The notes: generated from the letters alone by a model not told the origin. DNA of 64,000 nucleotides from Nocardia huaxiensis (GCF_013744875.1 NZ_CP059399.1:4278001-4342000); one strand, 5' to 3'. Positions 18,504 to 27,671 are shown, counted from the stretch's first letter. A program made the numbers and translations.

Positions 18504-19121
18504 CCGGTCCACCATGGCCACCACGTAGTCGGCGACGATCTCGATCAGCACCGGCCGCTCCACCTTGAGGCCGCCGTCGAGCCACACCAGAATCAGTTCG
18601 GCCGCACCGCCATTGATCAATTGCGCCAGGGCGATGAGCGCCTTGTCGTCGCCCGCGGGCAGATCCAGCCACAGCCGGGCCTGCTCCATGATCAACTGCG
18701 CGGTGTCGCGCATCCCGGCGAAGCGCTGCCGTATGAGCGCGGGACTGCCGTACGTCTGCGCGAAGGCGATATTGGCGCGGCGCGGATCGTCGGTGACCGC
18801 CACGATCAGCGCCGCCACGCCCGCGCGAATCTTGTCGGCCGGGTCACCGGGGGTATCCAGCATGGTGGTGCGGGTCTGCTCCAGCACCTCCCGCTGCACC
18901 TCGGACAGCAGCGTGGCCGCGAGCGCGTCCAGATCGGGGAAGGATTCGTAGAAGAACCGCGGCCCCACTCGGGCCTGCTCGCACACCCCGCGCACGGTCA
19001 GCGCCGAAAGACCCTGCGTGCCGACGATATCCAGCGCCGCGTCCAGCAGCCTGCGCCGCCGCTGTTCCCGGCGTTCGTCGGTGGTGGTTCCGCGATAGGT
19101 ACCGCTGAAGGCGCGCGTCAC
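18474..19121 (-). CDS. TetR-family transcriptional regulator of the divergent P450 gene
   Basis: The 215-residue protein has a TetR helix-turn-helix at about residues 15-60 (RLLDAALDIVGTQG, VRGVCEQARVGPRFFYESFPD) and a helical C-terminal domain. GTG 19121 is preferred to ATG 19157 because the longer form would start inside the palindrome region and adds a non-conserved tail. It is read away from a cytochrome P450 gene. The inverted repeat at 19161-19178 lies between the two starts and is the likely operator. Its end overlaps that of the FAD oxidoreductase on the other strand. Confidence 0.82.
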   Translation of the reverse strand: MTRAFSGTYRGTTTDERREQRRRRLLDAALDIVGTQGLSALTVRGVCEQARVGPRFFYESFPDLDALAATLLSEVQREVLEQTRTTMLDTPGDPADKIRAGVAALIVAVTDDPRRANIAFAQTYGSPALIRQRFAGMRDTAQLIMEQARLWLDLPAGDDKALIALAQLINGGAAELILVWLDGGLKVERPVLIEIVADYVVAMVDRLPDMAGKLG

Positions 19122-19144
19122 CCAGCCAGCTTGGCACAGAAGTC

Positions 19145-19178
19145 CGGAAACAACCATTTACGGAAACATCGGTTTCCG
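19145..19178. promoter_or_regulatory. TetR operator between regulator and P450
   Basis: A perfect inverted repeat, CGGAAAC then 4 bases then GTTTCCG, occupies 19161-19178. A further CGGAAACA direct copy lies at 19145-19152. It sits between the divergent starts at 19121 and 19216. Confidence 0.6.
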
Positions 19179-19215
19179 ATACCGTGGAAGACGGTATCCG
19201 GAGGGAGAACCAGTG

Positions 19216-20679
19216 ATGAATCTCCTTGTTCCCAGCGAGCTTCCGATCGCCGGAACGTTGCGCGCCCACCACGCGCGCGCACTGCTCAACCTGCGCATTC
19301 GAGCTGCCGCCGCGCGGCTGTCGCAGCGGTATCCCTCGTCGGCCCGGCCACTGGCCGAACCACCGCCCGGCAGCGGGCTGAAACCGATCATGGGCGATTA
19401 CGGTCTGCCCGGCATCGGCCATCTGTTCAGCTCGCTCGGCGATTCGCTCGACTTCTCCCTGGAGCGGTTCGAGCGCTACGGCCCGGTCAGCTGGTTCGGC
19501 ATCTTCGGGCGGCCCGTCGTCGGCATCGGCAGCCCCGAGGCGGCGGAGGTGGTGCTGCTCGACCGCAAGCACGTGTTCTCCGCGCAACTCGGCTACGAAT
19601 ACCTCATCGGTCCGTTCTTCCACGGCGGAATCCTGTTGCGCGACTTCGACGAACACCTGCATCACCGGCGCATCCTGCAGCAGGTGTTCGGGCGGCCCAG
19701 CCTGGTCGGCTACCTCGATCTCACCACGCCGCACCTCGAGTCCGGGATGGCGCAGTGGCGGCCGGGCCGGGATTTCCGGCTCTACGACCACGTGCGGCAA
19801 CTGCTGCTGGAACAGGCCACGACCGTATTCGCCGGCGCCCGACTCGGACCCGAGGGCACCCGCCTGTCGCACGCGTTCGAAGCGGCGGTGCGCGGCGGGC
19901 AGGCCATGATTCGCGCCGATGTGCCCGGCGGCATCTGGCGGAAGGGCTTGCGTGGAAGGCGGCTGCTCGAGAACTACTTCTACCGTGAACTGCCCGCCAA
20001 ACGCGCGGGCGACGGCGCGGATCTGTTCAGCGTGCTGTGCCGGGCCGCCGCGCGAGAGGACGACTTCACCGACGCGGACATCGTCTCGCACATGATCTTC
20101 GTCATGATGGCGGCGCACGACACCAGCACCATCGCCATCTCCATGCTGGCCTACGAGCTGGCCCGGCATACCGAATGGCAGGAGCGGCTGCGGGCGGAAT
20201 CGCTTGCGCTGCCGGAGGATTGCCTGACCTACGACGATCTGGACCGGCTGCCCGGACTGGACCTGGCCTTCCGGGAGACACTGCGCATGCACGCGCCGGT
20301 CGGGCAGGAGGTCCGGGAAGCCATCGCCGACACCGAGATTCTCGGCTATCACGTGCCGCGCGGCACGCTGGTCATGATCGGCACCGGGCCGCTCATGCGC
20401 CATGACGAATACTGGTCGGAGCCGGATGTTTTCGATCCGGAACGGTTCACTGCCGCACGGCAGGAGGACAAGTCGCACCGGTACGCGTGGTCGCCGTTCG
20501 GCGGCGGCGCGCACAAGTGCATCGGCATGTATTTCGGCGGCATGACCGTGAAGTCGGTGCTGCACCGCATGCTGCGGCACTACCGCTGGACGGTGCCGCC
20601 CGGTTACCGGGTGCCGCTGACCTTCGGCACCGGACCGCTGCCGGCCGACGGGCTGCCCATCCGATTGCTGCCGCTCTGA
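19216..20679 (+). CDS. Cytochrome P450
   Basis: This 487-residue protein is a P450. The heme-binding loop is FGGGAHKCIGMYFG near residue 436, the ExxR motif is in FRETLRMHAP, and the I-helix oxygen-binding motif is AAHDTST. There is no membrane anchor, and no ferredoxin or reductase gene is adjacent, so redox partners must come from elsewhere. The length and the long N-terminal extension recall mycobacterial P450s that act on lipids or sterols; the substrate is not known. GTG 19213 and ATG 19216 are adjacent; ATG is chosen, with GGAGGG upstream. Likely repressed by the divergent TetR protein. Confidence 0.9.
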   Translation: MNLLVPSELPIAGTLRAHHARALLNLRIRAAAARLSQRYPSSARPLAEPPPGSGLKPIMGDYGLPGIGHLFSSLGDSLDFSLERFERYGPVSWFGIFGRPVVGIGSPEAAEVVLLDRKHVFSAQLGYEYLIGPFFHGGILLRDFDEHLHHRRILQQVFGRPSLVGYLDLTTPHLESGMAQWRPGRDFRLYDHVRQLLLEQATTVFAGARLGPEGTRLSHAFEAAVRGGQAMIRADVPGGIWRKGLRGRRLLENYFYRELPAKRAGDGADLFSVLCRAAAREDDFTDADIVSHMIFVMMAAHDTSTIAISMLAYELARHTEWQERLRAESLALPEDCLTYDDLDRLPGLDLAFRETLRMHAPVGQEVREAIADTEILGYHVPRGTLVMIGTGPLMRHDEYWSEPDVFDPERFTAARQEDKSHRYAWSPFGGGAHKCIGMYFGGMTVKSVLHRMLRHYRWTVPPGYRVPLTFGTGPLPADGLPIRLLPL

Positions 20680-21687
20680 TCACCTGACATCGCGCGGAAC
20701 GCCGAGTTCGACGTCCAGGTAACGCAATTCGGGGTCGCGGCGGCGGCCGTTGCGGAAGGCGCGGAAGACCAGATCCTGAGGGTGCCTGACCGCGAACACC
20801 TCTCGGAAGGTCGCCACCGTACGCCGTGGCGCGCCTTGCAGATCCGGATTGTATCCGGCGCGCGCCACCGGGCCCTCCCAGATGAGCGCCGCCCCGCCGG
20901 GCGCGCTGTGCGGGGCGAACGACCATCCGAGATCGCCCATGCGCCGGTCGAATTCGGCCGGGCCGAGGCCGGCCACATCCCATCCGCTGGCCTCGTTGTA
21001 GAGCCGCCGCCCGTGCAGGAATTGCACGAAGCACGGGTCCGGGCCCGGATGCGGGGTGCTGAGATTGATCACCCCGTCCCACGGCAGGGTGGTGAGCGCC
21101 CACGCCAGCCGGGATTCGAAATCCGCCCAGTCGTCGCATTCGGTGGGTGCGTAGCGCTCACTGGGCCGCTCCGCCGCCAGCCCGAAGGTTCCGCTGCCCG
21201 GCGCGTCCAGGCTCCAGGTGGTGAAGCGCAGCCGTTCCGGCCTGGCCCCCAAGCCTTTTCGCAGCACCTCCACCACCGAGGCCGCGACCTGTCGTCGGTA
21301 GTCGACGGGCGATCCGCGCCGCCAGCCGGTGTTCCACGCGCGCGCCAGTTCCGGCCGCCGCCGCACCCGCTGCACCGCCTGCCAGTGCGGATCCGGCGCT
21401 TCCAGATCGGATTCCAGCGGCAGCGGGCACGGCTCCCAGAATCCGTCCGGCTGCGCCTGCAGCACCGACAGCAGATGTTCGGCGTCCGCGGCGTCGTCGG
21501 GCACCGCGATCACCACTTCGACATCGTTCCCCTGTTGCGCGAAATGCACCTTCCGGCCGGTACTTTCGTCGCGGACCTGAATGAACCGGGGGTTCCAGCC
21601 CAGCCCCGACTCCTCGTCCGCGTCCTCATCCTCCTCGAGGAAGAACGGCATGCAATTGAGCAGTACATCCCAACCCTCGACACCCAT
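20680..21687 (-). CDS. Hypothetical protein with TY-Chap-like domain
   Basis: The 335-residue protein has an acidic N-terminal region (EEDEDADEE near residue 20) and a central unit DDWADFESRLAWALTTLPWDG...FVQFLHGRRLYNEASG. That unit resembles the TY-Chap/YbjN-like domains found in actinobacterial secretion-associated or chaperone-like proteins. No catalytic motif or membrane segment is visible. Its stop codon abuts the stop of the P450 gene. The family assignment is tentative. Confidence 0.6.
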   Translation of the reverse strand: MGVEGWDVLLNCMPFFLEEDEDADEESGLGWNPRFIQVRDESTGRKVHFAQQGNDVEVVIAVPDDAADAEHLLSVLQAQPDGFWEPCPLPLESDLEAPDPHWQAVQRVRRRPELARAWNTGWRRGSPVDYRRQVAASVVEVLRKGLGARPERLRFTTWSLDAPGSGTFGLAAERPSERYAPTECDDWADFESRLAWALTTLPWDGVINLSTPHPGPDPCFVQFLHGRRLYNEASGWDVAGLGPAEFDRRMGDLGWSFAPHSAPGGAALIWEGPVARAGYNPDLQGAPRRTVATFREVFAVRHPQDLVFRAFRNGRRRDPELRYLDVELGVPRDVR

Positions 21688-21773
21688 AAGCCCTCCCTCC
21701 GGGTCGTCGTCAACCTACCCGCCGGTCACCACCGTCGCGGGTCATTGGGTACCCGCGGACCCGCGCGCCGTGG

Positions 21774-21787
21774 TAGAACGTGTTCTA
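21774..21787. promoter_or_regulatory. KstR-type operator
   Basis: TAGAACGTGTTCTA is a perfect inverted repeat that fits the TNNAACNNGTTNNA consensus of KstR, the TetR-family repressor of cholesterol catabolism in Mycobacteriales. It ends 23 bp before the next start codon. Confidence 0.7.
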
Positions 21788-21810
21788 GTTTTTTCAGTGA
21801 AGGACCACGT

Positions 21811-22602
21811 ATGAACTGGTACACCGGCAACACCACCTACGACACCGTCTTGACGATCGCCTTCGGCTTCGCCGCCTTCGTGCTGATAGGCGGCTTGTTC
21901 GGCCAAAGCCCGTACGGCCGGTTCGCCACCGCCAAACTGGGCCTCAACCTCAACCCGAAGCTCGGCTGGTGGCTGATGGAAATCCCGGCCACCGTGGTGT
22001 TCGCCATCGCCTACCTGTCCGGCCCCAACCGCTTCGAACCCACATCCCTGGTCCTGGCGGCCATCTGGATTCTCCACTATGGCAACCGCGGCTGGTTCTT
22101 CCCCCTCAACATTCGCCAAGTCCCCGGCAAAACAAGCAGTTTCAACATCTCCGTCCTGGCCATGGGCATGTTCGTCACCGCACTGCACGGCTACCTCAAC
22201 GGCGCCCTCTTCAGCCACGACTACCTCGGCCAGTACGGTACCGACTGGCTCACCGACCCGCGCTTCCTGCTCGGCCTGGCCGTCTACCTCTGCGGCTTCA
22301 CCCTCCTGGTGACCTCCGAACGCATAGTCCGCAACCTCCGCGACAAGCACAATCCCGGCGCCACCGAATACAAGATCCCCCACGGCCTCGGCTTCAACTA
22401 CGTCACCAGCCCCACCTACCTGGGCGAGTTGATCGCCTGGGCCGGCTTCGCCCTGCTGACCTGGGCACTGCCCGGCGTGGTCATCTTCCTCATCACCTTC
22501 GGCAACCTCGTCCCCCGGGCCTTCGCCACCCACCGTTGGTACCGCGAGAAGTTCACCGACTACCCCGCCAACCGAAAAGCCCTGGTGCCCTACGTGATCT
22601 GA
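21811..22602 (+). CDS. 3-oxo-5-alpha-steroid 4-dehydrogenase-like membrane protein
   Basis: The 263-residue protein has about six hydrophobic segments and the conserved C-terminal part of steroid 5-alpha-reductases/isoprenylcysteine methyltransferase-like enzymes: PHGLGFNYVTSPTYLGELIAW followed by a HRWYREKF motif and a Tyr-Pro-x-x-Arg-Lys-Ala end. Such enzymes reduce or desaturate the steroid 4,5 bond with NADPH in the membrane. The KstR-type palindrome in the promoter supports a role in steroid metabolism and predicts induction by cholesterol catabolites. It is monocistronic and converges on a GGDEF gene. Confidence 0.85.
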   Translation: MNWYTGNTTYDTVLTIAFGFAAFVLIGGLFGQSPYGRFATAKLGLNLNPKLGWWLMEIPATVVFAIAYLSGPNRFEPTSLVLAAIWILHYGNRGWFFPLNIRQVPGKTSSFNISVLAMGMFVTALHGYLNGALFSHDYLGQYGTDWLTDPRFLLGLAVYLCGFTLLVTSERIVRNLRDKHNPGATEYKIPHGLGFNYVTSPTYLGELIAWAGFALLTWALPGVVIFLITFGNLVPRAFATHRWYREKFTDYPANRKALVPYVI

Positions 22603-22619
22603 GCACGAGAGCCGCTGCG

Positions 22620-23891
22620 TCAGCGGCGGTGGCGGGTGGCCTTGTTGCGGTACATCGCGGTGTCCACCACGTGCATGAGTTCGTCGATGGCGGTGGAGCG
22701 GGTGTCCACCAGTGCGGTGCCGATGCTGGCGCCCACGGGGAGCGAGAGTCCTGCTACTTCGAAGGGAGCGGAGAGGGATTCCAGCAGGGTGTCCGATAGG
22801 GCAGCCAATTCCTCCTCGCTGGAACAGTTTTCGAGGAGGATGATGAACTCGTCGCCGCCCAGGCGAGCGGCGGTGCCGGTCGGGGGGAGGGCGGCGCGGA
22901 GGCGGTGGGCCACGTCTCGCAGGACCTGGTCGCCCGCGGTGTGGCCACGCTGGTCGTTGATTTCCTTGAATCCGTCCAGGTCCAGGTAGCAGACACCCAC
23001 CTGGCCGGTGGCCGCGGTGAGGCGGTTGAAGAACAGCAGGCGGTTGGGCAGGCCCGTCAGGGAGTCGTGGTGGGCGTCGTGCCAGAGGCGGTCGGCCAGC
23101 TGTTTGCGTTCGGTGACGTCCACGGTGACGCCCACCAGGAAGCGGGGGTGGCCGGTGGTGTCTCGCACCACCGTCATGGACAGGTCCACGACGGTGGTGC
23201 TCTGGTCGGGGCGAGTGTGCAGGGTCTCCATGCGGAAGCGGTCGATCTCGCCCGATAGCAGGCGTTGGAAATGGTCGAACGCCGCGCCCATATTGGCGGG
23301 GCCGAGAATGTCGGCGACGGTGCGGCCGGGCATGGAATCGGCTGGGACGCCGAGTGCTTCGGCCATGGCATTGTTCACGTCCACCACCCGGCCGGTGGTG
23401 ATGTCGACGGTGCCGATGCCCACCGACGCGCCTTCGAAGATGGCACGGAAGCGGGCCTCGGACAGCTGCCGGCGGGCCTCCGCGTCGCGGGCCGCGGTGA
23501 TGGCGGCCGAGATGGTCGCTTCCTGTTCGGCGAGCGCCGTCGTGCGCAGGCCCGCGGTGAAGGTCGCGGCGAACTCGGCTGCCACCTCGATGGCGCGGTC
23601 GCGGACGGGCCCGTAGTCGGGGCACCCGGGATCGGCGCAGACGGCCTCCACCAGATCCCGGCACAACACCAGCACGGAGCGGTGCACGGCCAGCGGGTCG
23701 CGGTAGTTCGCGGCCAGCAGCGCCCTGGCGGCGCCGCGGGCGGCCGCCGGGTCGCCGGTGCCGCGAACGGCCGCAATGAGATCGGCGCTGACGGGCGTCA
23801 GCAGCCGCTCGACCTCGGCGCGGGTGAGGGTGGGCGCGACGGAACCGTCGAGCATGGCTGCCCAGCGCCGCGCCAGCTCCGCTGCACCCAC
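22620..23891 (-). CDS. PAS-GGDEF diguanylate cyclase
   Basis: The 423-residue protein has a helical N-terminal region (about 1-150), a PAS domain (about 155-275, RFRAIFEGASVGIGTVD to GVTVDVTERKQ) and a C-terminal GGDEF domain with DSLTGLPNR and an intact LGGDEF active site. It should make cyclic di-GMP in response to a PAS signal. The RxxD inhibitory site five residues before GGDEF is absent (TGTAAR there), so product inhibition may be lost. No EAL domain is present. GTG 23891 is chosen because GAGGAGGGG lies at the right distance; the longer frame to 24134 runs over the preceding gene. Confidence 0.85.
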   Translation of the reverse strand: MGAAELARRWAAMLDGSVAPTLTRAEVERLLTPVSADLIAAVRGTGDPAAARGAARALLAANYRDPLAVHRSVLVLCRDLVEAVCADPGCPDYGPVRDRAIEVAAEFAATFTAGLRTTALAEQEATISAAITAARDAEARRQLSEARFRAIFEGASVGIGTVDITTGRVVDVNNAMAEALGVPADSMPGRTVADILGPANMGAAFDHFQRLLSGEIDRFRMETLHTRPDQSTTVVDLSMTVVRDTTGHPRFLVGVTVDVTERKQLADRLWHDAHHDSLTGLPNRLLFFNRLTAATGQVGVCYLDLDGFKEINDQRGHTAGDQVLRDVAHRLRAALPPTGTAARLGGDEFIILLENCSSEEELAALSDTLLESLSAPFEVAGLSLPVGASIGTALVDTRSTAIDELMHVVDTAMYRNKATRHRR

Positions 23892-23922
23892 CTCTACCCC
23901 CTCCTCGGAATGCCCTGCCGGA

Positions 23923-24732
23923 TCAGCCCTTCCGGGCGACGCCCGCCAAACCCAGTGAACGGCCTTGCGTTTCGTAGGTGTCGTCGCCGGTCTCCGGACG
24001 CCACGACGGCAACTCGACCACACCCGGCTCCACCAGATCCCAGCCGTCGAAGAAGGCGGTGATCGCGTCCTGGGCGCGGAAGTGAATACCGATCTTGCTT
24101 TCATTGGCGGCGTTCGCGCCGAGCTTCGCCGCATCCTCCGGACGCGTGGAGGAGGTCAGATGCGACAGCGCGAGCCAGCTGCCCGACGGCACCGCCGCGT
24201 GCAGGGCCGACACGACCTCGCCGGGCCGGTCCTCGTCACCGAGCAGATGCAGCACCGCGAACATCAGCACGCCGACCGGTTGCTCGAAATCGATGAGCCC
24301 GGTCTCGCGCACCCGCTCCAGCAGATCGGCGGGCTTGCGCAGATCGGCCTCCACCGCGGTGGCCCGGTCGTTGCCGGCCAGGATGGCCCGCGCGTGCGCG
24401 ACCGCCACCGGATCGATATCCACGTAGAGCACCCGGATCGACGGATCGATCTCCTGCGCCACCTCGTGCACATTCCCCGCGGTCGGAATGCCCGATCCCA
24501 CATCGAGGAACTGCCGCACGCCCGCGTCCGCCAGGAACCGCACCGCCCGCCGCAGGAACGCCCGATTGCTCAACGCCACCCGCGGCAGGTCAGGGACCAG
24601 GGACTTCCCCATTTCCGCTGCCCGCCGGTCGATCTCGAAATTGTGCGAGCCGCCCAGCAGCGCGTCGTACATGCGCGCCGGGCTCGCCTGGGTCATATCC
24701 ACGCCCTCGGGTGCCCACGCCGGTCTGTCCAT
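23923..24732 (-). CDS. SAM-dependent methyltransferase, SAV2177/DUF574-like
   Basis: The 269-residue protein shows the pattern of this actinobacterial family: ARMYDALLGGSHNF at the start, then LDVGSGIPTAGNVHEVAQ as the SAM-binding loop, YVDIDPVAVAHA with the acidic residue for the ribose, and LMFAVLHLL. The acceptor substrate is unknown; this family is greatly expanded in Nocardia and Streptomyces. It lies 31 nt upstream of the GGDEF gene on the same strand, so the two could be co-transcribed. Confidence 0.85.
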   Translation of the reverse strand: MDRPAWAPEGVDMTQASPARMYDALLGGSHNFEIDRRAAEMGKSLVPDLPRVALSNRAFLRRAVRFLADAGVRQFLDVGSGIPTAGNVHEVAQEIDPSIRVLYVDIDPVAVAHARAILAGNDRATAVEADLRKPADLLERVRETGLIDFEQPVGVLMFAVLHLLGDEDRPGEVVSALHAAVPSGSWLALSHLTSSTRPEDAAKLGANAANESKIGIHFRAQDAITAFFDGWDLVEPGVVELPSWRPETGDDTYETQGRSLGLAGVARKG

Positions 24733-24894
24733 CCCAAACCCCTCAACTTCTCATTGATCGAACACCGCACTGATCGAACAGCGCACTTCTCGGCCCCGGA
24801 TGTCCGCGTGTTCCCGATCACCCGGACGGTGCAGTGCGAATGTTAGCGGGGGTTCGCCAGAAGGGTTGCAGCGACTCACATCTCGGGTTCGCAC

Positions 24895-25671
24895 TCACGG
24901 TGTGGACGGCGCGCACGTGCTGTGCGTCAGCGGCGGCACGCACACCCCCGTCACATCCGCCAGCAGCAGCCGCGCCCCGAACACCAGCGCGCACAGTGCG
25001 ATCGCCCCGAACAACAGCACCCACAGCAATCCCGGAATCCGCGTGAGCCGAGCCAGCTGATCGGCATCCGAATTCGGTTCGTGCGCCCGATTGCGCTGCA
25101 ACTCCAGCACCGGCCGCACCGCCGCCAGCAACAGGAACCACGCCGCCAGATACGCCAGCGCCGACTGCGCGGTATCGGTGCCGAACCACGACACCGCGAA
25201 GATCACGCCCCCGATCACGAACACCGACAGCAACCCGTACAGATTGCGCACCTTCAGCAGCAGCGCCGCCAGCAGCAGAATCGTCAACCACAGCATGAGC
25301 GTGATCCGATGCGCCCCCAGCAGCGCCGCATACCCCAGCCCCAGCAGCGCCGGCGCCGGATAACCCGCCGCCATGGTCAGAATCATGCCCAGCCCATACG
25401 GTTTCCCACTCGACACCGTGAGACCGGAAGTGTCCGAATGCAATCGGATGCTGTTGAGACGCCGCCCCGTCAGCAGCGCCGTGAACGCATGCCCGCCCTC
25501 GTGCGCGACCGTCACCGCATTGCGCAGAATCCGCCACGTCGGCCGGAACACCACCAGTAGCAGCGCGAGCACACCCGTCCCCACCACCAGCTCCCACGGC
25601 GGCGGCGTCTGCGTGGTGGTCAGCCTCTCCATGATGGTGCTGCCGCGGTCGACGATCTCAGCGGTATTCAC
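24895..25671 (-). CDS. M50-family membrane metallopeptidase
   Basis: The 258-residue protein has an HEGGH zinc motif (VAHEGGHAFTALLTGRR, about residue 57) inside a hydrophobic protein with about six or seven membrane segments. This matches the M50B branch seen in actinobacteria. Classical M50 enzymes cleave within membranes; the activity of this branch is not established. GTG 25671 is chosen because the longer frame extends into the divergent promoter region. ATG 25635 is another possible start. Confidence 0.75.
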   Translation of the reverse strand: MNTAEIVDRGSTIMERLTTTQTPPPWELVVGTGVLALLLVVFRPTWRILRNAVTVAHEGGHAFTALLTGRRLNSIRLHSDTSGLTVSSGKPYGLGMILTMAAGYPAPALLGLGYAALLGAHRITLMLWLTILLLAALLLKVRNLYGLLSVFVIGGVIFAVSWFGTDTAQSALAYLAAWFLLLAAVRPVLELQRNRAHEPNSDADQLARLTRIPGLLWVLLFGAIALCALVFGARLLLADVTGVCVPPLTHSTCAPSTP

Positions 25672-25813
25672 CGCCGCACCATAGCGCGCGAACCGGCGGC
25701 AGGGTCGGCACGATTCGATAAGCGCTGGACATACCGCTTTTCGATACGCAACGGAGTGGGTACTGCTACCGATGTAATCTGTGCCAGCGGCGCCGTGGAG
25801 AGAGGCGGTCCAG

Positions 25814-26416
25814 GTGTCGACGAGTTCTTCCCTGCTGATGCGCCTGTGGCGGGTGCGTCCGTGGAATCCCAATCCGTTGATGCGTGTCTCGGATCGATGC
25901 GAGGTGCTGGTGCGGGCACTGGCGGTGACGGCGGTGGCCGTCGCGGTGCCGGTGTCGGGGGCGCTGGGCACCGTCAGTTACACGGGGGCGGCGGCGCGCA
26001 TCGCCGCCGAGGACACCGGGAAGGCGCGGGTCGTCGCGACCGTATCGGCGGAGACCGAGAAATTGCTGGAGGCCGGGCGGTACGGGGTCGACCAGGACCG
26101 GTATCAGGCTGCGGTGCAATGGAATCACGACGGGCACAGCGGCACCGCCACCATCGATGTCACCGGGCCGCAGCAGGTGGGCGCCGAGGTGGCGCTGTGG
26201 ATCGGGCACGACGGTCAGCCCACCACCGCCCCCGCCCGGCCGGGGGCCGCGGCCTCCGAGGGCATCGGCACCGGACTGGCGGTGCTGGTCGAAACCTGGT
26301 GTGCCGCCGCGGCCACGGTGTGGCTGACCGGAGCGGTCCTCGACGCCCGCCGCAATGCGCGCTGGGATCGCGAATGGCGGCTGATGAACCGGCCGATCGG
26401 CAAGGACACGCTCTGA
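25814..26416 (+). CDS. Rv1733c-family membrane protein
   Basis: The 200-residue protein has two membrane segments, at about residues 30-55 and 150-175, separated by an extracytoplasmic region with a TVSAETEKLLE helix. It ends with a WDREWRLMNRPIG tail. This layout and the LLMRLWRVRPWNPNPLMR start match the Rv1733c family. The Mycobacterium tuberculosis member is hypoxia-induced, but the function is unknown. GTG 25814 gives the expected start. The gene is followed directly by a hairpin-rich dispersed repeat. Confidence 0.82.
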   Translation: MSTSSSLLMRLWRVRPWNPNPLMRVSDRCEVLVRALAVTAVAVAVPVSGALGTVSYTGAAARIAAEDTGKARVVATVSAETEKLLEAGRYGVDQDRYQAAVQWNHDGHSGTATIDVTGPQQVGAEVALWIGHDGQPTTAPARPGAAASEGIGTGLAVLVETWCAAAATVWLTGAVLDARRNARWDREWRLMNRPIGKDTL

Positions 26417-26422
26417 TTTGAA

Positions 26423-26449
26423 CCCCAGGGGCTCCGCCCCCGGACCCCC
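26423..26449 (-). repeat. Partial copy of a hairpin-rich dispersed repeat
   Basis: The reverse strand matches the third part of the repeat at 29709-29773 at 26 of 27 positions, including the GGGGC-GGA-GCCCC hairpin. It starts 7 nt after a stop codon, where it may act as a terminator. Confidence 0.6.
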
Positions 26450-26534
26450 GAAGGGGACCGGCAGCGGCTTCGGCCACGGACCGTCGGAGTGCTTGGCAGG
26501 GTCCCTGCACTCGGACCCGGAGCTGTTGGGGCGC

Positions 26535-27449
26535 TCAGTATTCGCCGTGCACGATATTGCGTGGCTGCTCGTCGCCCAGATACCGCTCGATTTCGGAGAT
26601 GGCCACGGTCCAGGCGCGTTCCAGGCTGCCGCGACTGCTGCCGCCGACATGCGGGGTGAGCAGCAGGCCGGGGGCATCCCAGAGCGGATGATCGGCAGGC
26701 AGCGGTTCGGGATCGGTGACATCGAGGATCGCGCGCAGCCGGCCCCTGGTGAGTTCGGCCAGCAGATCATCGGTGCGCACGATCGGCCCGCGCGCGGCAT
26801 TCACCAGGATCGCGCCGTCGGCCATGCGCGAGAGGAACTCCGCATCGACCAGGCCGACCGTCTGTGAGGTCACCGGCACCATGAGGATCACCGCATCGAA
26901 ATCGCCCAGCAGCGTGGGCAGTTCGCCGATGCCGCGGATATCCCCGCGCGCATGCGTGCCGACCACGACCACCTCGGTGTCGAACGGCTCGAGCATGCGC
27001 CGCGTCTGCGCCGCCAGATCACCCGCGCCGACGATCAGAATCCGCTTGCCCTGCAATGTATCCGTCTGATGCTGCGTCCAGCGGTGCTCCCGCTGCGCCA
27101 CCGCGAAACCGGTGAACTCGCGATACACGCTCAGCAATCCGGTCACCGCCCACTCGGCGGTGCTGGCCCCGTGCGCACCCCGCGCGATGGACAGCAGCAC
27201 CCCTTCGGGCACCCTGCCCACCCAGTGCTCGGCCCCCGCGGTGAGCAACTGGATGTACCGCAATTTCGGCAGCGCCCAGGTCATTTCGACCGCGTGCGGT
27301 CCCACCAGGAACCCCGGCACGAGAATCTCGGCCTCGTCCGCCCCGGCGGGCAACGGCTCACCCAGGGTGAACCGCAGCGCCCGCGCCCCCTCGACACGCG
27401 AGACCGCCGCGACACCGTACTCATCCGGAACAAGCACCGTCACCGTCAT
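26535..27449 (-). CDS. D-isomer specific 2-hydroxyacid dehydrogenase
   Basis: The 304-residue protein has the NAD-binding fold of this family. It shows ILIVGAGDLAAQTRRML as the nucleotide loop, VNAARGPIVRTDDL with the catalytic Arg region, LDVTDPEPLPADHPLW with the Glu, and LLTPHVGGSSRG with the catalytic His. It would interconvert a 2-hydroxy acid and a 2-oxo acid. The nucleotide loop GAGDLA differs from GxGxxG, so cofactor binding may be atypical. The substrate is unknown. Confidence 0.88.
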   Translation of the reverse strand: MTVTVLVPDEYGVAAVSRVEGARALRFTLGEPLPAGADEAEILVPGFLVGPHAVEMTWALPKLRYIQLLTAGAEHWVGRVPEGVLLSIARGAHGASTAEWAVTGLLSVYREFTGFAVAQREHRWTQHQTDTLQGKRILIVGAGDLAAQTRRMLEPFDTEVVVVGTHARGDIRGIGELPTLLGDFDAVILMVPVTSQTVGLVDAEFLSRMADGAILVNAARGPIVRTDDLLAELTRGRLRAILDVTDPEPLPADHPLWDAPGLLLTPHVGGSSRGSLERAWTVAISEIERYLGDEQPRNIVHGEY

Positions 27450-27515
27450 ACGGGCGACGCTATCGGACGCGGTGCCGGGCGGTCACGCTGCCTGGGAGGG
27501 CGTCGGCGGTAACCG

Positions 27516-27671
27516 TCAGTAGTAGTGCCGTCGGCCGCCGATCGGGCGCCCGGCGTAGCCGAGCAGCAGGAAGATCAGGCCGATGACGAGCACGATGATG
27601 CCGAGGGTGGTGAGCAGCGGGATGCCGAGCAGCCAGCCGACGACGAGCAGGATCAAACCGAGAACGATCAT
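27516..27671 (-). CDS. Small hydrophobic protein (DUF6131-like)
   Basis: A 51-residue protein starts at ATG 27671 and ends with GGRRHYY. It has two membrane segments (about residues 3-20 and 23-38) separated by a short turn, then a basic tail. It resembles the short membrane proteins of unknown function called DUF6131, common in actinobacteria. It lies 64 nt downstream of the next membrane protein gene on the same strand. Confidence 0.7.
   Translation of the reverse strand: MIVLGLILLVVGWLLGIPLLTTLGIIVLVIGLIFLLLGYAGRPIGGRRHYY

Noticed and set aside
21747..21752. GGGTAC before the steroid-reductase-like gene as a SigF box
   Set aside because: No GNNT lies 14-16 bases upstream; the KstR-type site explains the promoter better.
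25757..25762. GGGTAC before the Rv1733c-like gene as a SigF box
   Set aside because: No GNNT at 14-16 bases; only a TTTT stretch is near.
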